A DNA stretch of 64,000 nucleotides from Saprospiraceae bacterium (GTDB taxonomy: Bacteria > Bacteroidota > Bacteroidia > Chitinophagales > Saprospiraceae): the NCBI GenBank assembly GCA_020628095.1, contig JAHDFP010000017.1, positions 1 through 64,000 of the forward strand, given 5' to 3'. Each line of letters begins with the position of its first letter. Positions within the stretch are counted from its first letter, which is position 1. Positions 28,062 through 37,432 of the stretch are shown here, in pieces. The position numbers and the translations under genes are program-made. The notes under the pieces were generated by a model. It had not been told where the DNA came from. It saw nothing but the letters and a program-made list of their open reading frames with translations, and searched no databases.

Positions 28062-28095
28062 AGAGAGTCAGGATTTTTCTTGGCTCTCTTTATAT
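28062..28095 (+). terminator. hairpin between SusD and the FG-GAP lipoprotein gene
   Basis: AGAGAG and CTCTCT arms (with inner partial pairing) flank a T-rich loop. A T/A-rich tail follows directly. It could reduce transcription into the downstream genes, as is common after susCD pairs. Confidence 0.6.
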
Positions 28096-28101
28096 TTATA
28101 G

Positions 28102-31100
28102 ATGCTCCTTCGACTAATCATAACGATCATTTGTCTTTTATCTATTTTCTCTTGCTCCGATGAGGAAAAGTCAGGTTTTACTATTCTTAAAAAAAATAGG
28201 ACAGGCTTGGACTTTAGAAATATGCTGGACGAAAATGAAGACTTCAACATTTTCAAGTATCAATACTTTTATAACGGTGGAGGAGTCGCCGTGGCCGATT
28301 ATAATAATGACGGATTAGAAGATATATTCTTTACTGGCAATATGGTGAAGAACAGATTATATCTTAATCAGGGTAATTTCAAATTTGAAAATATAACAGC
28401 ATCAAGTGGCATTGCTGATCATGAAGGCTGGTGTACTGGAGCCAACGCAGTCGACATTAATAATGACGGATGGTTAGATATATATGTTTGCAGAGCCGCT
28501 TATCCTTTTGTCAATCTACGTCGAAATCTTCTTTTCATTAACAATAAGGATAACACATTTACAGAATCTGCACAAGGTTTTGGTATAGATGATCCTGCAC
28601 ATTCTACACATTCTTCTTTTTTCGACTATGATCTGGATGGAGATTTAGATTTGTTTTTAGTCAATCATTCCACCCCTGAATACTCCAAAGGAAACCTCGA
28701 GATAAAAGAACTAAAAAATAAAACCTCTCCAGAAACTACCAATAAACTATATCAGAATCAAGATGGCCAATTTATTGATGTCAGTCAGGAAGTGGGAATA
28801 AGATCTAATGTATTGAGTTTTAGCCTAGGCGTAGCCACTGTGGATCTTAATAATGATACCTATCCAGACATTTATATCACTAATGACTTTAATGAGCCAG
28901 ATCATTTATTTGTTAATCAAGGTGACGGAACCTTTATAGAGTCTGCGGAGACTTGGTTAGCCAACCAATCTAAATTCTCAATGGGTGTTGATTTTTGTGA
29001 TCTTGATAATAACGGCTTCCAGGATTTGATCACATTGGATATGTTACCCGAAGGTAATTTCTTGCAGAAAATGCATCTAGGGGCAGACAATTTTGACAAA
29101 TCCGAATTATTTGTCAAACAAGGATTTCAGGAACAGTATATGCGGAATACCATGCAGTATAACACAGGCAATAATCGATTTATAGAGGCGGGTCAGTTAG
29201 CAGGTATCTCTAATACGGACTGGAGTTGGAGTCCATTATTTTTTGACTTTGATAACGATATGGACAATGATCTATTTATATCTAACGGATATCTCAAAGA
29301 CCATACAGACATGGATTTTTTGCAATATACATCGGATATAATACAGAAACTAAATAGTACTCAAGATGAGATAACACTAGAAGAGTATGTGTCTCACATG
29401 CCTTCTATATTAGAGAGTAATTATTTTTATAAAAACGACGGCTCAGTATTTACTAATAATTCTAAGCAATGGTCCATAGACGAAAAGACAGTGAGTCAAG
29501 GGGCGGCTTATGGCGACTTTGATAATGATGGTGACCTAGATGTAGTCGTTAATAATTCTGGAGACTACACATTTGTTTATAAAAATAATAGCCAAGAAAA
29601 CAATTGGTTAGCACTTTCCCTTAGAGGAAGCAACAAGAATACTTTTGCGGTTGGTGCTAAGGTTACGGTTTATATCAATGAGAAAGAAATCTCTCAAGTA
29701 TTACAACCCTCTCGTGGTTTTCAGTCCACTAGCACTTACCGTTTGCATTTTGGATTGGCAGATTATAATCGTTATGATTCGCTGAGAATAGAATGGGCCG
29801 ACGGAAGTATACAACATGAAAATGGCGGAGCGTGTTGCCAAGAAAAGGTGATATCCAAATTGACAGAATCGACCAGCCCGCAGTCACAGAAGATTACCAA
29901 ACCAATTGTGAGTAAAGAAAAAATAGCGTTAGATTTCCTTTCTAATCTTTCATCTTCCAGAGACTTTACTAGCCAAAGACTTATGCCTTTTTATTTGTCG
30001 GATGTTTCGCCTATAATTATAGTTGATGATATCGATGGTAATGGCAACGATGATATAATAATATCGGGATCAGAGAATAATGATCTCACGATTTTTTACC
30101 AAGAAGAGAATCTTAGTTTTTCTAAGACTATAGTGTCTACTAGAGGACAGTTAATTTCGGATATAGCAGTAGCGGATATGAATAATGACTCCAAAATGGA
30201 TCTAATTTATTCATTGGGAGGTTATGCCTATAGGCAACAAGACAAAAAAAATAAAGTAGTTGTTCTTACTCAAAATCAACCCAGAAAATATTCTTCTGAG
30301 GAATATGAAACAGGCAATTGTAATCCGGCAAAAATGGCTATAGCGGATTTGGATATAGATGGGGCATTGGATATTTTTTGTGGAGGAGGATATTGGAATG
30401 GTAGTTACCCTAACGGAACGACATCATGCGTACTATGGAATCGAAATGTTTATGAGATCGAAGAAATTGAAAATATAAAGGGGGTATCTGATGTCACTTA
30501 TTGTGACCTTAATGTTGATGGTATTACGGAACTCATAACCATAGGTCATTGGACGTCGCCACAGATTTATAATTATGACAAAAAACTTGTTAACGTCACC
30601 AAGTCTTATGTAACAGATTCTGTATCTGGATTCTGGAATAGTTTGAATGTTGGCGATATGGATGGAGATGGAGATGTGGACATCTTATTAGGTAACACTG
30701 GACTAAATAGCCAACTGAAAGCCTCAACTAAAAATCCTATCAGAGCAGTTATCAATGATGTGGATAATAACGGGAGTATAGACCCAATATTGGGATACCA
30801 TATAATGGATGACACGTATCCTTTACCATCAAGGGAGGATTTAATTATGCAGGTGCCAAGACTAAAAAAAGACCTACTTACTTTTAAAAGTTATGCGGAA
30901 TTGAACTTCGAATCTTTATTAGAGATCCTTGACTTGGAGAACCCAGAAATGTTAACTGTAGATACACTGGCTAATTTGTTATTAATTAGTGACTCTCAGA
31001 AACTAAAGAATGTTCCTCTTCCTCAGACCTTACAAAGATTTCCAATCTATACACAAAGCCATTTTTCTATAGGTGACATCCATTATAATTATATCGCTGG

Positions 31101-31323
31101 CAACAAACGAAACAATCTCGTTAAAATCGGCAATCTGGATGGGTCTTTGGGAGAACTTCTTCAGATAAAAGATAATAGCGCACTTGTCTTGAATAATTTG
31201 GAATCTGGATTGGATATTAGAGGTGAACAAAGGAGTAGTAATATTATAGAAGTAGGTAATAAATATTATTTGGTGATATGTCCTATAGGTGAGTCTTTAC
31301 AATTGTTAAGAATTAATTCATGA
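28102..31323 (+). CDS. FG-GAP/VCBS repeat lipoprotein with ASPIC/UnbV domain
   Basis: This 1073-residue lipoprotein (lipobox IFSC near residue 17) has repeated calcium-binding loops of the DxDxDG type (DYNNDGLED, DINNDGWLDIY, DLDGDLDLF, DLNNDTYPDIY, DFDNDGDLDVV, DMDGDGDVDIL), indicating an FG-GAP beta-propeller, an ASPIC/UnbV domain near residue 510-570 (NNWLALSLRGSNKNTFAVGAK; LRIEWADGS), and more repeats in the C-terminal half. Such proteins are common beside SusCD pairs in marine Bacteroidota. It is surface-exposed and probably binds or presents glycan; the role is not known. The next gene starts 3 bp after its stop. Confidence 0.92.
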   Translation: MLLRLIITIICLLSIFSCSDEEKSGFTILKKNRTGLDFRNMLDENEDFNIFKYQYFYNGGGVAVADYNNDGLEDIFFTGNMVKNRLYLNQGNFKFENITASSGIADHEGWCTGANAVDINNDGWLDIYVCRAAYPFVNLRRNLLFINNKDNTFTESAQGFGIDDPAHSTHSSFFDYDLDGDLDLFLVNHSTPEYSKGNLEIKELKNKTSPETTNKLYQNQDGQFIDVSQEVGIRSNVLSFSLGVATVDLNNDTYPDIYITNDFNEPDHLFVNQGDGTFIESAETWLANQSKFSMGVDFCDLDNNGFQDLITLDMLPEGNFLQKMHLGADNFDKSELFVKQGFQEQYMRNTMQYNTGNNRFIEAGQLAGISNTDWSWSPLFFDFDNDMDNDLFISNGYLKDHTDMDFLQYTSDIIQKLNSTQDEITLEEYVSHMPSILESNYFYKNDGSVFTNNSKQWSIDEKTVSQGAAYGDFDNDGDLDVVVNNSGDYTFVYKNNSQENNWLALSLRGSNKNTFAVGAKVTVYINEKEISQVLQPSRGFQSTSTYRLHFGLADYNRYDSLRIEWADGSIQHENGGACCQEKVISKLTESTSPQSQKITKPIVSKEKIALDFLSNLSSSRDFTSQRLMPFYLSDVSPIIIVDDIDGNGNDDIIISGSENNDLTIFYQEENLSFSKTIVSTRGQLISDIAVADMNNDSKMDLIYSLGGYAYRQQDKKNKVVVLTQNQPRKYSSEEYETGNCNPAKMAIADLDIDGALDIFCGGGYWNGSYPNGTTSCVLWNRNVYEIEEIENIKGVSDVTYCDLNVDGITELITIGHWTSPQIYNYDKKLVNVTKSYVTDSVSGFWNSLNVGDMDGDGDVDILLGNTGLNSQLKASTKNPIRAVINDVDNNGSIDPILGYHIMDDTYPLPSREDLIMQVPRLKKDLLTFKSYAELNFESLLEILDLENPEMLTVDTLANLLLISDSQKLKNVPLPQTLQRFPIYTQSHFSIGDIHYNYIAGNKRNNLVKIGNLDGSLGELLQIKDNSALVLNNLESGLDIRGEQRSSNIIEVGNKYYLVICPIGESLQLLRINS

Positions 31324-31326
31324 TAG

Positions 31327-32055
31327 ATGATTGATAAGAAGTTTTGGGACGACAACGGGTATTTAGTGCTCCGTGATGTATTGAGTCTATCAGAATTAGA
31401 ATATCTGAGAGGTATGATAGATTTGTTTTTATTTGGTGACCTAAAAGAAAAATGCCTGAGATCAGATCTGAGTGGCGAGACGGATCAAATCGGTAAAGAA
31501 AAGATAACACAAATTATGTGTCCTAGCAGGATAAAAACGAACCTTAGGACATCTTCTGTTTATGACAAATTTCTGAGGCTTTCCAAAGATCTACTAGGAG
31601 AAGACTCTGAGTTAGACTTTGATATGCTTATAAATAAGATGCCGGGAACAAAGAAAGAAACCCCTTGGCATCAAGATGCAGCCTATTGGCCAAAGCTAGA
31701 TGATCGGCGTGCTTGTTCATTTTGGATTGCATTGGATAATGTATCAGTGTCTAATGGATGTATGATGTATGTTGCAGGTACACACAAAGCAGATCTAAGA
31801 GATCATGTTATGACTAATGAGAAAGGTGCTCTAAAGACAACCCTGCGGGATACCGATCAAGTGACTTATGGCGAAATAGCGGAAGGCAGTGCTATAGTTC
31901 ATCATGGCTTTACCGTACATGGTGCATTAGGTAACAATTCGAGCATTCAACGTCGCGCATGGATTCTAAACTACAGACCACAGAGTATGATCGACGTCAT
32001 GAGAGCTAACAACTTTGACCATACAGGTCAAAGACAAAATAATGTCGATGAATAA
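31327..32055 (+). CDS. phytanoyl-CoA dioxygenase (PhyH) family protein
   Basis: The 242-residue protein has the PhyH fold: a 2-oxoglutarate/Fe(II) oxygenase with the HxD motif in TPWHQDAAYW (about residue 117) and the distal His plus Arg (VHHGFTVHGA and QRRAW). The substrate is unknown. Its place in a glycan locus suggests oxidation of a modified sugar or lipid-linked substrate. It is tightly packed between the FG-GAP gene (3 bp) and the hexosaminidase gene (overlapping by 8 bp), so it is likely co-transcribed with them. Start ATG at 31327. Confidence 0.9.
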   Translation: MIDKKFWDDNGYLVLRDVLSLSELEYLRGMIDLFLFGDLKEKCLRSDLSGETDQIGKEKITQIMCPSRIKTNLRTSSVYDKFLRLSKDLLGEDSELDFDMLINKMPGTKKETPWHQDAAYWPKLDDRRACSFWIALDNVSVSNGCMMYVAGTHKADLRDHVMTNEKGALKTTLRDTDQVTYGEIAEGSAIVHHGFTVHGALGNNSSIQRRAWILNYRPQSMIDVMRANNFDHTGQRQNNVDE

Positions 32056-34285
32056 TGTAAGAGTTATCTTATTATACGTTTTACTGATCTCATGCAATAA
32101 TCCAAGCTCGGATGTATTGGTAACAGATATATTGCCGACACCATTATCTGCCACAGTAAATGAAGGCAGTTTTTCTCACAATAGTCTGATCATAGATAAT
32201 GGAACAAAAGAAATTTTGGGTAACTATATAGATTGGATGAAGGAATGGTCTATCCCATTGGAATGGAAAGAAGAAAACGGTAATGTAAAAGTTGTAATTG
32301 ATCAATCGATTGAGTCGGGTGGTTATCTGTTGTCAGTAGAAAAAGAGGGTGTTCTGATCAGGGCAAAAGATAGACCTACGATAAGCAATGCATTGGGAAC
32401 ACTGTACCAGCTCATTGAATTGAATAATGGAAAGATTCCGTTAATGGAGATTGCAGATGGTGCGTATTACGCTTACCGAGGAATGCATCTGGATGTGGCT
32501 CGTCACATGTTCTCAGTAGCTGAGATCAAAAAGTATCTAGATTTTCTGGCTCTTTATAAGTTCAATAAATTTCATTGGCACCTGACAGAAGATCAGGGGT
32601 GGCGCATCGAAATAAAAAAGTATCCTAAGCTACAGTCTATAGCTGCTTACAGAGACGAAACATTAATAGGTCACTATAATGACCAACCTCACCAATTTGA
32701 TGGTAAGAGATATGGGGGTTATTATACCCAGGAAGAGATTAAGGATATTATCCACTACGCCGATGCCAGAGGTATAGAGATAATACCTGAGATAGATATT
32801 CCAGGTCATAGTCTGGCACTGTTATCGGCTTATCCAGAATTAGGCTGTGAGACGAAGGAATATAAAGCGGCTACTAAGTGGGGTGTCTTTTCAGATGTGC
32901 TTTGCCCCAAGGAAGAAACATTTAAGTTTTTGGAGAACGTATTCTCCGAAATCATAGAATTGTTCCCATCAGAATATATACATATAGGCGGTGACGAATG
33001 CCCCAAAGACCAATGGAAAAAGAGTGCCTTGTGCCAAACTATTATGAAAAGAGAAAATCTCAAGGATGAAATGGAACTACAAAGTTATTTCATCCAAAGG
33101 ATAGAAAAATTTATTAATTCTAAAGGGAAACGTATAATAGGATGGGACGAAATCTTAGAAGGAGGTCTCGCACCAAATGCAACAGTGATGTCCTGGCGCG
33201 GTGTGCAGGGTGGGATTGAAGCCGCGAAGGAAGGTCATGATGTGATCATGACACCCACATCACATTGTTATTTTGATTATTATCAATCTCAAAATGATGG
33301 TGAGCCATTGGCCATCGGAGGATATACGCCTTACCAGAAGGTGTACGAATGGTCACCTATACCAGAAGGGTTAGAGCCGTCGTATCATAAATATGTGATG
33401 GGTGGGCAGGGGAATGTATGGACAGAATACATGAAGACATTCGACCATGTCGAGTATATGGCACTGACAAGAATGATAACTCTATCGGAAGTGTTATGGG
33501 GTAAACATAGTGGATCGATAGACCAATTCAACGATAAGCTCTTTTTGCATACCTCACACTGGGAGGATCAGGGAGTAAATATTGCTAATCACCTATTAGA
33601 TGTCACGACACAATTAGAAGTCGTTGCAGACAAAGGGGTCAAAGTCGATGTATCTTCTGCGGCTTCAGATGCACAGATATATTGGAAGAGTCCTTCTGCA
33701 CAGAATTTTCAGATCAAATCTGATGCGGATATATTCTTAGGCGAATCTGGGGAATACAAATTTTATTCTCAGCTAAAGGATAAGAAAGGACATGAATACG
33801 AATTGTCTTTTGTTCCTCATAAAGGCAACACCGCCCATATAGAGTTAAAAAATGAGCCATCAAAAACCTACTCTGGTAATGGCTCACAGTCTATTATTAA
33901 CGGCGTGATAGGACCCGACCATCGATATGGAGGAAGCGAGTGGCTGGGATTCAGTGGTGATGATTTAGAGGCGACCATTACTTTTAGTAAAATCAAAAAA
34001 CTAAATTACGTCGAGCTTAGATTTTTCAAAGGAGAAGGACAGTGGATTTACTTACCTTCTTCAGTTGAGGTATTTTCGATAGATGAAAATGGGCTCGAAA
34101 AGAAATTAGGAAATACCATGACTCCTACGACCGATAACAAAATTGCTGTCACTGAGATCAAGTTTCCTTCCACTCATACTAAGACCTTAAAGGTCCGAGC
34201 AAAAAATTATGGCCTCATTCCAGAAGGACGTCAAGGGGGAGGGCACGACTCATGGCTCTTTGTAGACGAAATAATAATACGATAA
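32048..34285 (+). CDS. beta-N-acetylhexosaminidase, GH20 family, lipoprotein
   Basis: The protein of about 745 residues is a lipoprotein (lipobox LISC, about residue 16) with a GH20 N-terminal domain, the catalytic TIM barrel (YRGMHLDVARHMFS, KFNKFHWHLTEDQGWRIEIK, and the catalytic Asp-Glu pair in HIGGDECPKDQW), and a C-terminal discoidin-like domain (about residues 595-745). It would release terminal GlcNAc or GalNAc from glycans at the cell surface. ATG at 32048 overlaps the PhyH stop; an ATG at 32042 is also possible. Its products fit uptake by the downstream symporter and processing by the NagB fusion. Confidence 0.95.
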   Translation: MNNVRVILLYVLLISCNNPSSDVLVTDILPTPLSATVNEGSFSHNSLIIDNGTKEILGNYIDWMKEWSIPLEWKEENGNVKVVIDQSIESGGYLLSVEKEGVLIRAKDRPTISNALGTLYQLIELNNGKIPLMEIADGAYYAYRGMHLDVARHMFSVAEIKKYLDFLALYKFNKFHWHLTEDQGWRIEIKKYPKLQSIAAYRDETLIGHYNDQPHQFDGKRYGGYYTQEEIKDIIHYADARGIEIIPEIDIPGHSLALLSAYPELGCETKEYKAATKWGVFSDVLCPKEETFKFLENVFSEIIELFPSEYIHIGGDECPKDQWKKSALCQTIMKRENLKDEMELQSYFIQRIEKFINSKGKRIIGWDEILEGGLAPNATVMSWRGVQGGIEAAKEGHDVIMTPTSHCYFDYYQSQNDGEPLAIGGYTPYQKVYEWSPIPEGLEPSYHKYVMGGQGNVWTEYMKTFDHVEYMALTRMITLSEVLWGKHSGSIDQFNDKLFLHTSHWEDQGVNIANHLLDVTTQLEVVADKGVKVDVSSAASDAQIYWKSPSAQNFQIKSDADIFLGESGEYKFYSQLKDKKGHEYELSFVPHKGNTAHIELKNEPSKTYSGNGSQSIINGVIGPDHRYGGSEWLGFSGDDLEATITFSKIKKLNYVELRFFKGEGQWIYLPSSVEVFSIDENGLEKKLGNTMTPTTDNKIAVTEIKFPSTHTKTLKVRAKNYGLIPEGRQGGGHDSWLFVDEIIIR

Positions 34286-34300
34286 AAAACTACTGACTCA

Positions 34301-36052
34301 ATGAATCTTTCCAATCTTGATATAATAATCATTATTGTTTTTTTCGCCATTACACTTGGTATAGGCTTATGGTCGTCTAGGACGGCGGGTAAAAGTGTCA
34401 AAGACTTTTTTCTTTCTGGTCGGGATATGCCTTGGTGGTTGATCGGTGTCTCTATGGTGGCGACTACATTTTCTGCCGACACACCTAATCTAGTAACAGA
34501 CATTATACGGAAAGATGGTATCGGTGGTAACTGGGTATGGTGGGCTTTTTTGTTGACGGGTATGGCGACAGTATTTATATATGCGAAGCTATGGCGTCGA
34601 TCTGGCATCACGACCGATCTTGAGTTTTACGAGCTGAGATATAGTGGTCCAGAGGCGAAATTTCTGAGAGGATTCCGTGCTATATATCTCGGTGTGTTTT
34701 TTAATGTAATGATTATGGCATCGGTGCTGCTTGCGGGTATCAAAATAGCAGGTATAATGATCGGTATATCACCAGTACAGACTGTATTGTTAGTCTCTGT
34801 TATCACTGTAGTTTATTCTTCGCTGGGTGGTCTGCGAGGTGTGATATTGACTGATTTTTTTCAGTTTGCCTTGAGTATGATCGGTATGGTACTCGCTGCT
34901 ATCTATATAATTAATCTACCAGAGATAGGTAGTATAGAGTCCCTTATCAATAATCCCGCGGTCGCTGCCAAGAAGAACTTTTTTCCTGATTTTAACGATC
35001 CCAATACGATGGTACCCTTGTTTCTGATTCCTATTGCAGTACAATGGTGGAGTGTATGGTATCCTGGTGCAGAGCCTGGAGGAGGAGGATATGTTGCACA
35101 GCGTATGCTTTCCACTAAAAATGAGAAGGACGCCATCAAGGCTACTCTGTTTTTTAATGCGGCACATTATGCTTTGCGGCCTTGGCCTTGGATACTCATT
35201 GCTTTGGCATCATTGATTATATTTCCTGATCTGGAAAGTATTAAGTCTGCTTTTCCAGACATTGATGACTCGGTGTTGGCTAATGATTTGGCATTTCCTG
35301 CAATGTTGACCTACTTGCCTCAGGGACTCATTGGATTAGTCATTGCAGCGTTGATTGCGGCTTTGATGTCAACCATCAGCACCCATTTGAATTGGGGGTC
35401 TTCCTATGTGGTCCATGATTTTTACGCGCGATTTATTAATCCACAGGCGGATCAAAAAGAGCAAGTTTTAGTTGGAAGAATATCTACTGTAGTATTAATG
35501 ATATTGTCAGCCATTTTTGCACTTGCATTGACTAATGCGCTTCAGGCTTTCAATATATTATTGCAGATAGGGGCAGGTACAGGGTTGTTGTTTTTACTGC
35601 GTTGGTTTTGGTGGCGGATAAACGCGTATAGCGAAATTACAGCGATGGTGGTATCGTTTGCAGTAGCCCTATATTTTGAGTTCCTCTATGGAGGAGAAAT
35701 GGAATCTTACCAAAAGATGATTATAGGTATTGCAGTTACGACAGTAGCTTGGTTGTTAGCGACTTTTATGACAAGACCGACTAGTAAAGAGACACTCAGT
35801 TCTTTTTATAAAATGATTAGACCACATAAAATGGGCTGGACGCCCATAGCAACTGATATAGAATTGACCAAATCTGATGGTCTCAGCTTGTCATCAGAAA
35901 TCCTGATGATGTTCTTAGGTTGTGTTATGATCTATTCTGCTTTGTTTGGTGTGGGTTATTTGATATATGCTAATCTATTAGGCTTTATTTTGTTATCCAT
36001 AGTTAGTTTGGTATGCTTATTTATTGTCCTGAGCCAGATGTCTAAAACTTAG
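34301..36052 (+). CDS. sodium:solute symporter family transporter
   Basis: This 583-residue inner-membrane protein has about 13-14 hydrophobic segments and SSS-family motifs (GKSVKDFFLSGRDMPWWLIGVSMVATTFSADTP near the start in shorter pieces, and WWSVWYPGAEPGGGGYVAQRMLSTKNEKDA). It is of the sugar/vSGLT-like branch found next to hexosaminidases in Bacteroidota. It probably brings GlcNAc or another hexose released by the GH20 enzyme into the cytoplasm with sodium. It follows the GH20 gene by 15 bp and ends the locus. Confidence 0.93.
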   Translation: MNLSNLDIIIIIVFFAITLGIGLWSSRTAGKSVKDFFLSGRDMPWWLIGVSMVATTFSADTPNLVTDIIRKDGIGGNWVWWAFLLTGMATVFIYAKLWRRSGITTDLEFYELRYSGPEAKFLRGFRAIYLGVFFNVMIMASVLLAGIKIAGIMIGISPVQTVLLVSVITVVYSSLGGLRGVILTDFFQFALSMIGMVLAAIYIINLPEIGSIESLINNPAVAAKKNFFPDFNDPNTMVPLFLIPIAVQWWSVWYPGAEPGGGGYVAQRMLSTKNEKDAIKATLFFNAAHYALRPWPWILIALASLIIFPDLESIKSAFPDIDDSVLANDLAFPAMLTYLPQGLIGLVIAALIAALMSTISTHLNWGSSYVVHDFYARFINPQADQKEQVLVGRISTVVLMILSAIFALALTNALQAFNILLQIGAGTGLLFLLRWFWWRINAYSEITAMVVSFAVALYFEFLYGGEMESYQKMIIGIAVTTVAWLLATFMTRPTSKETLSSFYKMIRPHKMGWTPIATDIELTKSDGLSLSSEILMMFLGCVMIYSALFGVGYLIYANLLGFILLSIVSLVCLFIVLSQMSKT

Positions 36053-36097
36053 TGGTCCACATTATAGACTATCACCTAAGCTGGATACAGCCGACTC

Positions 36098-36125
36098 GTA
36101 TGCTTCTATTTTAATTGAAGCATAC
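36098..36125 (+). terminator. hairpin after the symporter gene
   Basis: GTATGCTTC (36098-36106) and GAAGCATAC (36117-36125) form a perfect 9-bp stem with a 10-nt loop, 45 bp after the symporter stop. It lacks a T run. It could mark the 3' end of the amino-sugar operon. Confidence 0.5.
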
Positions 36126-36284
36126 AGACGGTAATCTACAAACAATTATAAAAGGCTGTAAGAATAATTTCCATCCCAGGCACCCAGTTGCCCTTAATAG
36201 GGGTTATATCAATTAGATCATCTATTCTAATGAAGGAAAGTAACAATACTTAGGTGCCAACAAGGCGATAAAGCAGCACAGCGT

Positions 36285-36773
36285 GTGCTGTTTGATCAGT
36301 ATTATAACTATGTCTATACGATCTGTCATAGGTACATCCAACATCATCAAGATACTGAAGACGTTGTATCCATTTCTTTCAATAGAATATTTAAAAATAT
36401 TAATAAACTGAGGCATACCGCAGATATGGGATTGAAGAGATGGATTCAGACTATTTCGATCAATGAGTCTCTTCGAGCGCTTAAAAGGAAACAACCAATT
36501 GACTATACCAGTGATGAAAAATACTTAGACGGAATAGTCGAATTAGAAGAATCGCCATCAGAAATAAATACACAATTAATCAAAAAGGTTGTCAATGAAA
36601 TGCCTTTGGGATATCGTACAATTTTTTTACTCAACGTGATAGAAGGATTAAGCCACTCGGAAATAGCGGAGCATTTGGGTATCAGTAGAAATACATCAAA
36701 ATCTCAAATGATAAAAGCAAGAAATTATTTAAGAACGAAACTTAAAAAATATGAGTCAAGACAATTTGGATAA
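36285..36773 (+). CDS. ECF sigma factor with apparently frameshifted 5' end
   Basis: From GTG 36285 this is a 162-residue sigma factor with region 2 (HHQDTEDVVSISFNRIFKNI, then MGLKRWIQTISINESLRALKRK) and region 4 (MPLGYRTIFLLNVIEGLSHSEIAEHLGISRNTSKSQMIKARNYL). The same frame stays open upstream to 36234 and encodes ILRCQQGDKAAQR, the normal start of ECF region 2, but has no usual start codon there. An ATG at 36230 lies in the neighbouring frame and encodes MKESN before the shift. The gene may therefore be slightly truncated, frameshifted, or started at ATA 36246. Its 3' end overlaps a likely anti-sigma gene. Confidence 0.85.
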   Translation: MLFDQYYNYVYTICHRYIQHHQDTEDVVSISFNRIFKNINKLRHTADMGLKRWIQTISINESLRALKRKQPIDYTSDEKYLDGIVELEESPSEINTQLIKKVVNEMPLGYRTIFLLNVIEGLSHSEIAEHLGISRNTSKSQMIKARNYLRTKLKKYESRQFG

Positions 36774-37410
36774 TAGGATTAAGGAGGTGTTCGGGTCTAT
36801 GGATGAATATGATCAAAAGGAAGCCTCTAATAGGAAAGAAGAAATATGGCAAAGAACAAATCCCAAGTCAGGCAAAGAATGTGGTAATAAATGGTTATTG
36901 ATCCTATTGCTTGGCACATTGTTTTTTGCAGCTGGTTGGCTTGCAAAAAGTACACAGATAATTGAGACTAATTCAAATCAGCCTCAAGATAAAATAGAGT
37001 CAAATCAAACCAATCAGTTTGCTAATGCAACAGAAGAGACTAAACACAATATGATAGAGCGAGAACTCGACTCCTTGTTTGAAATTAATCGACACTTGTC
37101 TATTGAACTAGCCGCAATGAATGAGAAATATAATGCTATGCGTGCATCAAAATCGACAATTAGCACAAACTATCTACGAGATACGGTAATTGTTACTGAA
37201 GTGAAAATACATGAACAGATAGTAGAAAGAATTATTAAGGATACCATTCTGATAGAAGTACCTGTACAACAAGAAAACCAACCCATCATTGCTATGATTA
37301 ATACAGACGAGTCTAAAAAGAATGATCCAGATGCCACCACTGAAAATCTAAATGAAAAACCAACTTCAGTACAGTTTAACTTTCGTGATACAAATCAAAT
37401 AGACAAATAA
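36751..37410 (+). CDS. probable anti-sigma-like single-span membrane protein
   Basis: The product is 219 residues with a cytoplasmic N-terminal part of about 45 residues, one membrane span at about 48-66 (KWLLILLLGTLFFAAGWLAK), and a periplasmic coiled-coil-like part (about 85-160) with a disordered tail. It starts inside the sigma gene's end (overlap of 23 bp), which suggests coupled translation. This is the layout of anti-sigma factors of ECF pairs. There is no classic zinc anti-sigma motif, so the role comes from position and topology. Confidence 0.75.
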   Translation: MSQDNLDNRIKEVFGSMDEYDQKEASNRKEEIWQRTNPKSGKECGNKWLLILLLGTLFFAAGWLAKSTQIIETNSNQPQDKIESNQTNQFANATEETKHNMIERELDSLFEINRHLSIELAAMNEKYNAMRASKSTISTNYLRDTVIVTEVKIHEQIVERIIKDTILIEVPVQQENQPIIAMINTDESKKNDPDATTENLNEKPTSVQFNFRDTNQIDK

Positions 37411-37432
37411 ATTTATTTAAAACAGCAAGATT

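Noticed and set aside
28091-28098. TATATTTA before the FG-GAP gene as a promoter
   Set aside because: It would place the transcript start at or after the ATG at 28102, and the match lies in the tail of the preceding hairpin.
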